64,000 bases of DNA from Xylogone sp. PMI_703 (Eukaryota > Ascomycota > Leotiomycetes). The stretch is taken from contig JAJTUQ010000002.1 in assembly GCA_021399445.1 (NCBI GenBank), positions 2,356,001 to 2,420,000 of the forward strand, written 5' to 3'. The notes below the pieces were generated by a model. That model was not told the origin of the DNA. It saw nothing but the letters and a program-made list of their open reading frames with translations, and did no database searches. Positions 1 through 11,156 of the stretch are shown in pieces. The position numbers were made by a program, and so were the translations under genes. The stretch's first letter is position 1, and every line of letters begins with the position of its first letter.

Positions 1-1046
1 CGTTGGTGTGCTTGTGAGATCGGCACACCATTTTGATTGTACTGGACGCGTCCAAAGTCCACTGCCTCTCTCTTCACAACTTGCTGTGCCATCGGTGGTG
101 CCATGGCCATTTGTTGGTAGGCAGCCATGGGATTGAGATCTTCAGGCATGGTCATTGCCTGTGGGATCATCTGGGGAGGAGGCATCGAGTCCATCGACCG
201 CATCACCGGCGAGGTGGATTCGGAGTGAGTGAAGGAGGACTGCGTAGCGTTGAAGGAGGATGTGTTGGCTTGTTGAGCCTTGGTGAGCTGTTCAAACAGC
301 GATTGAGAAGAGTCGAATTCGAAAGAAAGAGCTGGCTCGCTGACAGCAACCGTTGTGGCCTCCTGGCCCATCTTCTCCCTCTTCAAGTCGCGCTCAAGCG
401 CGTCGAGGAAGAGTCGGTCATGTGGTACACTGTACCAGTAGAAGACTTTCTGCTTCTTCTGCGTTCGGATACAGTTGTTCTTGTACAGAAAGTCCAAGAA
501 CGCACTCTTCGGCTCCTCAAGAGATGCATCGGTCCCCGACTTCAAGTTTCGCAGATCGGAGAAGATACCTTCCTCGAATTTCTTCGAGTTCTTCACCGGT
601 CGGCCGAAAGCTTGGAAACGGAAAGAAAGGCATCGTACAATATCAGTGCCGGAAATGTGAAAGAGGTTGTTCCTGGAATTTGGTTAGTCTCCAAATAGCA
701 CCGAAAACTTTGCATCTTCTTTTGGCGCAACTTACCATAACACGCAAGAAACGTATTCGCCAGTTGGAAGAAGAAATCGGCGAATATATTGGTCAGGCGA
801 CCAGTCAACTGGAGCAGATATTAAAAAGTATTTCACTGTTAAAAACTATGTTAGCTGCCAAGATTCAGGGGGACAAAAGTGAGTATTTGATTGCCCGAGA
901 CACATACGGTTATCAACTTGTTGCAAAGCTACTTGGGCATCTTGTGGAAGGCTCTGTTGAGCTTCGTTGCTCAACATAAACGTCTCTGGTTTCTGGGGCG
1001 GCCCCATTGTCGCATGGTGCTGTGACGAATACATCATATGCGCCAT
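1..1046 (-). CDS. STE12: STE12-type transcription factor, N-terminal part (3' end beyond window)
   Basis: Homeodomain-like STE transcription factor that acts in the nucleus downstream of the Fus3/Kss1-type MAP kinase cascade and controls mating, invasive growth and, in pathogens, appressorium function. Coding exons on the minus strand are 1046-908, 835-736 and 672 to the edge. Joined, they give about 303 residues with a continuous STE domain (roughly residues 45-170), including VDNLKYFLISAPVDW, FHISGTDIVRCLSFRFQ and LYKNNCIRTQKKQKVFYWYS, which are near-invariant in fungal Ste12. Both introns have GTATGT/GTAAGT donors. The visible part ends in a Met/Pro/Gln-rich linker; the C-terminal C2H2 zinc fingers usual in filamentous fungi would lie left of the window. 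The start used is the first ATG; a second in-frame ATG lies three codons in. Family is very secure; the C-terminus is unseen. Confidence 0.95.
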
Positions 1047-4000
1047 TCAATTGAGTCGGAGATTCGACTCAGAGAAAGAGCACAAGGAGAGTGGGAAGTG
1101 CGTTGCGACAAGAATATTGAAACAACTCGGCCTCCAAAAACAGGTGGCGGAGGATCAAAGCGAGAAGAGTAAAATAGCAAAGATGCCGGACACGTATCAA
1201 TGTCGTTAACGAAGCAGAGGCAGTCGGATCAGCGACGCCAATGAATCAAAATGAGTTATATGAAAAAGGAAATAAGAATGAGGCGAGTGTATCGCGGAGA
1301 CGTCGTCGACGGCAAAAGGGCAGTCGACGGGATCGTGGTGCTTTTTTGTTGGGGAGGCCTGCTCCGATCACAGATAGTGCAGGTTGGAACGGTGGGTGTA
1401 TCGAGGGAGGTTGTCGAGACCAGCAAGAAACGTCTACTCGTGGGAAGGACCAGGAATTGCCGAAGCGAAAACACTGGAGGGGTGCTGAAAGGGGGGATGG
1501 AAACAACCTTCGAGGTGTCTTTTGTGGTGGTAATTACAGGAATTGTCCAGACCGACGCTGGAGCAGAAGTGGTGGAAGAGGAAACAGACAATCAACGACC
1601 GAGGGAGCCGATAGATGAAGAAGATCGAGGGATCCAGCGAACGCGCAAGCAGGCGTGCGTAATGAACTCGGGACTCAAAAGACGAGAGCGAAGATTGAGT
1701 TGAGCTGGCGGTTGCTGCTGGTCGGCTGCGTGGAAGCAGAAAAACAATCAAGCGAATGAACGAATGAAGCGAAGACAAGACGTCAATTCGCTGTGGTTGC
1801 AAGAATGCCGCGACGAGCTGGTCGATCGTGAAAAGTCCGTGTCAGAGAAGGGTGAATGCCTCAAGGATGGCGGCGAGGAAGAAGGTGAAGCTTTCGAGGT
1901 ACGGACCTGCGACAAGAAAGAGACGTAAAGGGAGAAGTTCTGACGGGAAGCGGGCGACACGGGGGTTAATGAGTTAAGAGCGGCTGGCGATGGGCCCGGT
2001 GGCCAGCGAGAAGCGCGGCCAGGGGGGGTGGTTGAGGAGCAGGAAGCACTTTTTTGGCTCTACCCTCTTTTTGCCCTCTAGCTGGCTTTCTGGCTCTTCC
2101 GGGGGGTTGTGTCCCGTGGGTGGTGCGTGCCTCGGGCTCGTTCTGGGCGCGCAACGCTGGGATCGGCTCCTCTTCTCTCTTCTCGCTTCCTGTCCACTGC
2201 CCACTCGAGAGGGGAGGGTGGCTGGATTGAGCCGGGTGGACTGTGCCGAGCCTAGTCGCTGGGCCTACTGGGAACTGCTGGAAACTGCTGCTTTTCTTGC
2301 TGTGCTCCTCCTCTTCCCCCCAGGGTCAGTACCTGTACCTGTACCGTAGTCTGGCTCTGGCCTGGGCCTGGTCTGGTTCTTCCCCTTCCTTCGCTCGCTG
2401 GGCCGCGTCAAGGGGCGCAACCTATCAACCAAACGAACTAAACGTCGGTCCAAGTAGGTACTGTACCTGTGTACCTATTTTTGCACGACCAGTACACGCT
2501 ACTTCTTCTGCTGCTGGTGCTGGTTCTGCTTCTGCTTCAACAGTACGGGACAGAGCGGTACGAAACGAAAGCCAAATGAAGCCCAAAAATCAGCTAAAAA
2601 AAATACTGCTGCACACGTCGCCAACGTCCCTGCCCCAAGAGACCTTTATATGTCGTCAACAAGAGGCGACTGACTTGCAGCGAAGATCCAATGCGCATCG
2701 GTCAACAGAGACCACCGCTCTCCCAAAGCCCCCAGGAAGAGGCACCCAGCGCTGCCAGCAGCACCGGTGGTACTCTCCCTCCGCCTGTGAGAGGCCCAAA
2801 TGGCCCGAGAGACAAGACATACATGCCTTTCTCCAGGCCTTCTTCCGACACCTACATGAGCCACGACAAAAAAGCAACCAAAACAGATGAACTTCTTTTT
2901 TTCCCTTTCTTGGGCAAGCTGGAAGAGTTTGGCTTTTCGTGCTTCTCCACCAGTCGACCTCATCGCATAACATCACCTTGCCTAACTTCTGAGGCCCAAT
3001 GACGACGTTTCTTCCCCTTCGTGATCACGGTGCCTGTGCCTAATCTCAAACTCAGGGCGACCGCCTTTGGGGCCGCAAGCGCTGGAAGCTGGCCCTGCTG
3101 CACCCCGAAAACAAAACACCAACCCAATTGTACCGTACAGTACCGTACATCCACACTGGCACCGTACCTGAGCCACAGGAAGCCACAAGGAGCCACAGCA
3201 GGAAGGAGCTTTGCGAAAGAGGGGGGGTCGCTCTATTAACCACGAGGATCTACAGCAACTCTCTGAGATATTAATAGCACACACCTCGAAGAAGCATCCT
3301 CGTGTCCATCTTAGGACACATCGGGCTCTGCAAAAAGAGTGCGATGGTCCTCTTTTGGGACGCCTGCATGGTGAGGGCATTCAGTAATCAGTGGGCGTCC
3401 GGAGCTATCGACAACCTCCTTTAATCGGTAGATTGCCCTCGCGTAACTTTCTTGAGCTTTGTTCACGGAGCCTGCGTGTTTTTGTGGGGCGTAAAATGAG
3501 GGCATCTCCATTTGCAGCACCAAATTACAACCTCGCCCGTCCATCGTGCCTGCTTTGGTCAGCTACAGAGCTTGCCGAGCGCAGCCACCCGCAAGGTGGT
3601 GAGCGTCCGAGCAACATCGGATGGCTGAGTTGACGGAAATTAGGCCTAGGAATCACTGCTACTTCGAGAAAACTACACAGTACGTCCCTCGGGGCCTGGC
3701 TCGAGCCTGGCTCCAGGGGAGAATCCCCTGAGTCAAGCGAATTCGACATCCAACCGACCCGGTCGGTGACGGAGGGGGTCCGAAGAGCTAAACGACTCTC
3801 GGTTTGCTCATCAAGCATCAACCACAGCTCTCCGTCTCCAAGGAGCAATGGAGGGAGGAAAAGCACTGACTCAAGCGCGGAATAGAGACCGGTGCCTTTT
3901 AGCGCGTACGTATCCAGGCAAAATCTGACAGCGTGATTCTTCCAGAGCTCAGAAATGGTGACTGTGGTCTTGTCTCCAAAGGATCCAGACCTGGAGAGAT

Positions 4001-7000
4001 GAGCCACGCCATCCGCACAGCTCCATCGACACAGTGTACAGTGCTGTGTACAGCTACAGCATCCATCCTAAGGGAACAGTGTACGTACCGTAGGATCTAA
4101 CCAGCAGCGAGATGCCACCCGTCTGCAGCCCCTCGCCAAAGCTGCACAACAGCTTCCCGGACTGAGTTTACGGGGAGATGTCATTGCTGCAGGTCGAGCA
4201 CATCCAGTTAACCCACAGCCAGAGGATTTTTCATGCGGTGCACTGCGATGCACTGCCTAATAATCCTTCGTTGAGGGGGTCGAGCGAATCCGAGGCTCAC
4301 GATTCGAGAGATGCGGGCTTCGAGTTCCCCAAGTCAAGGTCGGCCAGTTTGACGGGGACCGTTGCAGATCTGAAACGCGCCTGAGGGACGAGTCGGCCTG
4401 CATCAGATTATTTTACCTACATGGCCAAGTGTGCGCGCACCCCTTTCACGCTGTATCTAGGGCCTCATGCATATCTGTATCGGGGATAGAGTGCCAGTAG
4501 ACCTGGAGTCATGGCGATGACTTGTTGATGTGTGTGCGGCGTTGACAGGTTGGGACAATACTCCGAAAAGCGGTCATGCAAAATGATAGCTAGTCCTCCA
4601 CGATGGCTTTTTTGGTCGTTGAAAGTGCCAGAAACGACAAGCCCAAGAGCAAGTCCACCACCATGCGTTGTTCATGCAAGGCTCACGGGCAGTCGAACTG
4701 CGGTAACCTGTACATTTTCTACGCGTCGTCATCCTTTGCTGTTTGCTGGCTTCGAAGTGACCCAAAGAGACCATACAACCAAGAGCTCCCAAGGGTCGCC
4801 AGGTCGCAAGGCGGCAACCGACATGAGCAGTGAGAAGAAAGAGGCGGATGGTTGGACCTGAGTGGCGGGGTGGATTCTCGCGATCTGTCCAACGGGATGT
4901 GGTGGAAAATACCTGAAAAGGGATGATTTCTGCTTCCGTACGCCTTCGACGATAATAAAACCGTTGATATAGGGACGAGGAAGACTTTTCGCCGATTTTG
5001 GTGGAGAATAATAGAACGAGAATTACACAATGCATTGAAAGCACCCATGGCCGGGCCAGGCATCTGGAGCCGGCGGTTCGGCGATCAGCAGGCCAGGATC
5101 CACGATGCAGAGCAGAGGGCAAGAGCAGCGAGGGATGTTGTACAGGACGAGGTCCCGTGCGAGGTCGAGAACAGAACAGAACAGCCAGCCTCGATGATTA
5201 TCATACATCATATGGAGAAGCGTGTACTGAGGTACCGGTACAATCCAGTAATGATGCTGTAGTGTGTACGGAGTAGGATGTATCCAGGGCGGTGGGCTCG
5301 ATGAGGAAGGCGAGAGAGAGCAGTTTCCTCCCAAAAGGACGTTTCATGATTCGAGGGCTTGCCGGGGCCTCCGTCCAGCCAGTCAGAGGGGACGGCAGCG
5401 AGCACGGGGCAAGCGAAAACGTGATCGCTTAGGGAGGGCGAGGGGAAGTGCCTGTTTGATCAGCAACCTGAAACTCAACTGTCAACAGCCCGTACCTGTA
5501 TGAGATGCTGCGAGCGATGGACCCAGGCACTGCTTGATCGTCCCGCTGTCCCCGCGCTCGCACATCAATTCTTGTTCTCTGCGACCTGCCCAAAATAACA
5601 TGTGTTATCAGCACTACAGTACAAAATCAAGGCTGGTCGGTGGGATGGTCCCTCATTTCGTCCCGTGCTTCCCTACCGTATTGCTGCAAGTGCTGCAAAT
5701 GCTGTAGAGTATGTACCTCTCTCGTACCTCTCCCCGCCACCCACCATGATACCGGTACAGCCGCGCGCTGGGAACAACTTCATCTATCTGAATCAGCACT
5801 TGTTCAACTGTACCATACAGAGGGCGCACCTTATTCCTGCATGACAACCTCCGCACCGTTTATTTTTGGATAGCTATTTGCTCTATGTGTTCCTGTCCTA
5901 CGGCGACGATGACGGTGTTCCCTCTCGACTGCCAGATCTCCCGCCCAGCCCTAGCGATTTTGTCCGAGCGTGTCGCCTTGGAGGCCAGTCCCACCGCCCG
6001 GTTGCTCTCTAGCCGGTTTCAGCCCTCCCATTGGCGGGGCTGGACGCACACCAACTTGTGAAACGCATCCGCCCTTGGACCGCGCCGGCCTGCTGATTGG
6101 GCTGAGCTCTGGTCGCAGTTCCTAGCGAGAAGGGTCCGCGGGCAGATCTGGAATACTACACCGTACGGTCGCTGGAGAGGCCTGGCGCTGGAAGACCCAG
6201 AGACTGACTGGCTGTTGTTCGCTCCTCAGGATCACTGGGAGGATGACGGCTGGTTGATGCTTATTATTTTTGGATTTTGCTGATGGGCCCAACTCCACTC
6301 AGACCCAGCCACTGGGCCCTTTGGCTGCCATCTCAAGCTACTCGCTGCTTGGTAACTCTCTGCTCGTGACATTGCTACCAATCCAGCCGCCGGGCAAGTA
6401 TCGTGACCTCGTCATGCATCTGCGTTTTGGCGCTGAGCTATTTGCGGTCTCTCTCTCGTTGCTCTGTCTATGGTTATTCATTGTCTGCTTCTGTCTGCCA
6501 TACAACGTTCTAGGCGGTTAAAATAATTCACGGAAGTAGGTCTTGATCCAGCTGAGTCAAGAACCTATCATAACCTATCATGCATGATCCTATTTTAGCC
6601 TCTTATTCTGGTATATCAAAGCAAGACCCCAATCTCGCGGATGCACGTTACTACATTAGCTATGGCCACTCTCCCAGAGACCCCATCAACTCCTACAGCA
6701 CAGTGCAGTGCAGTGCAGTAACAGGGCCTTCCACCATAGGATAGCTTAAACCCCAGAGCCCGTACCGTACCGGTACCTCACGCCGTACCCGTCCGCTGGT
6801 GGCGGCTGGCCAGGTTTCAAAACAAACTCTGGAACGCGGAAACACCGTCCCCAAGTCTCCCAGAAAGAGTTTTAAGCTTACGTCTGAAGAAGAAGGTCCA
6901 TCATCACGATCTCTCAGGGCACACCTCCTCAACCTGGACCTGCACAGTACTGCACAGCACCCGTGATACAGTACTTTCCCCTTTCGTACAGTAGTGCAAG

Positions 7001-8085
7001 CCCTGTCCTATCCTGTCCCCAAGAGACCAAATCCCCCATGAACGATCATAGTACAGTAGAGACGCTGTTAGCATAACGTACATCCGTACTAAAGGGCAAA
7101 TTCTTTGCTACAGTAGAGAGAAGGCAACATGCATGGGCATCCCAAAAACTTTTTCGGAGATTCCGTTCCTTTCTTTCTACAAGGACACTTATGTCTTGCA
7201 GCAACCTTCCGAGGGTTCCCCGTCTATACAAAAGCAGAATTAATTATCGATCGCTACTGGTAGAATGGGGCGAAAAGTTTCAGAATACTTTGTAGACGAA
7301 AAAGAAGCAGAGAGGCGAAAAAGGCTCGAAAGGTCTGCTCGATCCCGATGCAGATGTTGATTTTGCTTGTGCATTGCTTTTTGTGGAGGCGAGTGGATTT
7401 CTCGGTTGACTTTTCTTCCCTCTTCACCTTTCTACGCTCTGGCATTTACGGAGTACCGTTTTATTAATTCTGGTAGATTAAGATCTCACCACGGATCAAC
7501 CGCCGCTCAGTCGTGGGTGTGAGGGCGTGTAGGATTTACAGTTATGTGTAAGCGCCCAGTCTAGGAAGTATCTCCTTTTGGATCTACATCTTGCATAAAA
7601 TATGTGTCTTTCCCAATTTCTTGGGATGCTTTTGCTTTTTTCCCATTTTCTCTTTATGCTTTTCGGTTATGTTGTATTTTTCTGGGTTTGATTGTCTTTT
7701 GTCTTGCTTATTTCATCTCTCAAAACACCTTACCAATCTGGATTTCGTTTCTTCTCCTTATTCTTCTCACGTGACATTTGAATGTTACGTTCTTCTTGAC
7801 TCGTGCAGAGGATGAGAGTGTTTTTCTTTGATCATACCTCAGGTGTCGAAGATAACATAAGCCGGTAGGTGAGAAGCGTGCTAACCATGTTGAGAGCACC
7901 GCGACTCGGATGTCAAGACGGGCACCGGAAAATCGGGTCCGTCTAGAGCTGGACGCTTAGAGTCATAGGAACTGCAATGTAAGGGAAGACCGATTTCATA
8001 GATTCTGTATATATCTTTTTCAAATTTCAATTGTTTTTAAAAGAAAGGGAGAAGATAGAGCAGAAAAGAAAAAGAAGAGAACAAA
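1047..8085. other. Long gene-poor region between STE12 and the MFS transporter
   Basis: No open frame here shows a recognisable domain or a splice pattern joining into one. 1200-1960 is purine-rich on the plus strand, so pyrimidine-rich on the STE12 coding strand, as expected of a fungal promoter or leader. 2300-7100 is studded with short GTAC-based palindromic tracts. 7590-7760 is T-rich and lies ahead of the transporter gene. The most likely content is a long STE12 leader and promoter plus non-coding intergenic DNA. I see no transposon, tRNA or rRNA. Confidence 0.5.
3130..3148. repeat. GTAC-type palindromic motif cluster
   Basis: The string gtaccgtacagtaccgtac is a run of overlapping GTACNGTAC units, each close to its own reverse complement. 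Similar runs recur at about 2327-2345, 2455-2480, 4035-4095, 6761-6777 and 6945-6990 in the same intergenic region. Function is unknown. Confidence 0.6.
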
Positions 8086-10049
8086 ATGAGTACAATAACT
8101 ATAGAAGAGCGTTCTTCAGACATTGCTCTCGAACCACTTCCACCACCTCCAAAAGGTCCCTCATTCTCTTCAGATAATACCATCTCCAACTTCAATATCA
8201 ATGCCAATGCCAATGCCAATTACAGCTCCAGCAACGACAACGACAACAACAACTCAAACACCAGCACTCACCTAGACATCAACGACCCCACCACCTCCGC
8301 ATTCAACCCCTCCCACCCCGACGCAATAGTCCAAGCCTCCCTCCTCCTCGACAGCCAAGTCCCCGACGGCGGCTACGGCTGGGTCGTGCTGTTTGCGCTC
8401 TCCATCATCACCTTCTGGTTCGTGGGCACGACCTACTGCTGGGGTGTGATCCAGGCGGACCTGGTGAAGGAACATGTCGGCAGCGCGTCGACGCTGAGCT
8501 TCGTGGGCAGCGGAGCCTGCGCGTGTATCAGCTTCCTGGCGCTGGTGAATGGGAAGGTGATTCGGAGGATTGGCGCGCGGAGTGCGGCGCTGCTGGGGGT
8601 GGGACTGATGGGCGTTGGAGAGGTTGGGAGTGGGTTCCTGACGAAGAGCGTGGGTGGGTTGTTTGTGTTCTCGGGGGGGATTATGGGGGTTGGGGTTAGG
8701 TGAGTGGTTCTGTTATATTCTCTTTGTATGAATTTCTTTTGTGAGTGCTTTGGGGGAGTTGGGTGGTCGAATTTGAATGGAGTTTGGTGTGGGCGATGGG
8801 AGAAGAAACTATGAGCTGGGATGAGGGATGTGCAGAGAAGGGATATCAAAGTCATATATTTACTAAATTCTCTATGCTCCTCTAGTTTATGCTTCATGGT
8901 AAGTTCTTGAACCATATCCATTCGGATCTCTTCTCACCCTGGTATCACAATTCTAACTCCTCCAAGGTCGTCTCCACCATCCCACCCCAATACTTCAACA
9001 AGAAACGCGGCATCGCCAACGGCATCGTCTTCGCAGCAGGAGGCCTCGGAGGCACAGTCATCAGCTTCGCAATGAACGGTCTGATCAGCAGTCTAGGTCC
9101 CGAATGGACATTCAGAGTCATCGGCCTCACGACGCTCGGTACTGCCTTACCAGCAGCGTGGTTGATCAAGGAAAGGGCTCCTATACGATCATCCACGTTC
9201 ATTGAATGGTGAGTCGACCAAACCCCCCTTTTCTTATATCCCACCCAATCTCCATTACCACGCTCTACAACAAAACCCAATACTTACTGAAAAAGGCGCC
9301 TCTTCAAAGACATCCAATTCGTCATCCTCTTCCTCGTCGGCGCAATAGGCACCTTCCCCCTCTTCGTCCCCCCCTTCTTCCTCCCCCTATACAGCACCTC
9401 CCTCGGCCTCTCCGCCTCCGCGGGCGCCGGCCTCGTCGCCGGCTTCAACTTCGCCTCCATGCTCGGTCGACTGGGCTGTGGGTTCCTCAGCGACGCCATC
9501 GGGCCCGTCAATACGCTGCTGCTCACGCTGGCGCTCAGCTCGCTGAGCACGTTCGTGATCTGGCCGTTCTCGGACTCGCTGGCGCCGCTGGTGGCGTTCG
9601 TGGTGATCAATGGGTCCGCGAATGGCGGGTTCTTTTCGACCATGCCGACGGTGGTAAGTCGGGTGTTTGGCAGCGCGAGGGTTGGGGTTGCGATGGGGAT
9701 GATTGTGTCGGGATGGGCTGGGGGATATCTTTTGGTGAGTCTCTGTCTTTCTTTTTCTGTTTTGTTTCTCCTTCTCTCTATAATATTGAACCCAGTGCTA
9801 TATATAACTTCTGCTTTTTCTTATTTTCCCTTTTCCATTTTTATATAATAGATAGAAAACACAAAGCTAATACATCTTAAGGGCTCTCCTATTGCTGGTT
9901 ACTTACTGGCAGCTCACGGCGGCCAGTATGCTGGTCTGAAGGCGTATCATCCGGCTATTTTCTACTCTGGCTCCATGGCGTTGGGCGCTGGTCTTCTTGT
10001 GAGTTTGCTGCGGTGGAGGATGGATAAGTCGCCGTTTAAGAAGCTGTGA
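8086..10049 (+). CDS. MFS monocarboxylate-type transporter
   Basis: Major facilitator of the monocarboxylate porter family (MCT/SLC16-like), expected to move short organic acids or related solutes with protons across a membrane; the substrate cannot be read from sequence. Five exons (8086-8699, 8886-8898, 8967-9208, 9296-9734, 9882-10049) encode 491 residues. A disordered Asn/Ala-rich N-terminus (about residues 1-80, with an NANANAN run from a six-base tandem repeat) precedes PDGGYGWVV, the family signature at the start of helix 1. Twelve hydrophobic segments follow, with a conserved RRIGAR loop after helix 2 and a Gly-rich QYFNKKRGIANGI stretch. The second exon is only 13 nt and encodes LCFM plus part of a Ser; without it the helix is broken and the frame lost. 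The gene ends with a short basic tail (KSPFKKL). Confidence 0.9.
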
Positions 10050-10670
10050 TGAGTTGTGAGATCTAGTATGTATATATGTAGAGATAGATTGGTGTGGATT
10101 TCCTGTGCAGTAGTATATTTGTAGATATTGTAAATAGCTATTTGAAATCTCCTTTCTAAGACTCCCTCTCAAAAATGAGAAAGAAATTTGTGTTTAGAAC
10201 ACATTACGTTGCTCTTCAAGTGTAATAATTAATGCATACTGAATAAAAGCCCTGTGTTTTTATATACGCTATATTATGGTCAATCCACCGTAACTAGAGT
10301 AATACTGAAAAAGTCATGATAATCCCAAAGATAGAAATGTATGTCAACTTTCAACAAAACTGGCACAACACAAATGCACAGCCAACGAAGAAAATAACAG
10401 CAACAATACTACCGACCAGATCAACTAAAAGGGAAATGCTAATACACAACAAGGTGCACTAAACCCTGTTGTATACAATAAAACGATAAGAATACCTTCA
10501 TAGCAGATAAAACACCAGAAAATCAACCTTACTTAACACACCTATCCTTAACAATACAATACAAACACCAAGGCACAGCATAGTATAACAAAAATCAGGC
10601 ACTTAACACTCTAGCACGTGATACAATGGGCGTGATTCCTCGCAAAAACATAAATCTGTACCTTCCTCCC

Positions 10671-10766
10671 GGTGGATAGAGTAAAGTAGTTGGCATAGTG
10701 GTATATAAATGGCCACCAAAATTTGGCGAGCTCAGAAGTACCACTATGCCAACTACTTTGTCCACC
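10671..10766 (-). mobile_element. MITE-like hairpin element, copy 1
   Basis: A 96-bp element opening with GGTGGA and closing with TCCACC. Inside, aaagtagttggcatagtggta (10683-10703) is repeated perfectly as its reverse complement at 10739-10759 around a 35-nt loop. It has no coding capacity. A related copy lies about 300 bp away in the opposite orientation, which marks it as a dispersed unit and not a chance palindrome. No clear target-site duplication is seen, so the transposon class is unassigned. Confidence 0.7.
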
Positions 10767-11040
10767 AGCGAACCTCTGCACAGCACTAATACCAATAATA
10801 CCAGCGACAGAAGCGTCCACCACTCAAAGTAATTCCACAGGACTGATCACCGATCATCACACCCCGGACCGAGCCAGCGCTCAAACGAGTGGCGTTGGGA
10901 GACAGTGGTGGTTTGCGAATCGATCTACAGACTACAGAAGGTCTAGAAAAGTCGAAAACAGGGGGATGCAGCTAAGAAGGGGGGCGGATTTTACGGGGTG
11001 CTGTAGGGATACATTTGTATTGTACTCCGTACTGGCAGTG

Positions 11041-11060
11041 TACGGTACGGTACAGGTACG
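11041..11060. repeat. GTAC-type motif run abutting MITE-like copy 2
   Basis: tacggtacggtacaggtacg sits directly before the left end of the second hairpin element. Further GTAC units lie at 11340, 11430-11465 and 11600. Confidence 0.5.
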
Positions 11061-11065
11061 CACCT

Positions 11066-11156
11066 GGTGGATGGAGTAGTTGGCATTGTGGTACTTCTGG
11101 GCTCGACAGATTTTGGTGGTGGTTTATGTATCACCCCGCCAATTACTTTGTCCACA
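11066..11156 (+). mobile_element. MITE-like hairpin element, copy 2
   Basis: A 91-bp relative of the element at 10671-10766, in opposite orientation. It shares the GGTGGA start, the GTAGTTGGCAT-GTGGTACTTCTG arm and the interior GATTTTGGTGG. Its right arm has diverged (several mismatches to the left arm), so the hairpin is less perfect and the copy is probably older or decaying. Confidence 0.65.

Noticed and set aside
1251..1802. Several overlapping frames of 110-150 codons on both strands
   Set aside because: They are Arg/Ser/Gly-rich translations of a purine-rich tract, in conflicting frames; better explained as the STE12 leader.
3525..4007. 160-codon minus-strand open frame in the STE12 upstream region
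   Set aside because: No recognisable motif, mixed composition and no splice partner; in a relatively GC-rich stretch such a frame arises by chance.
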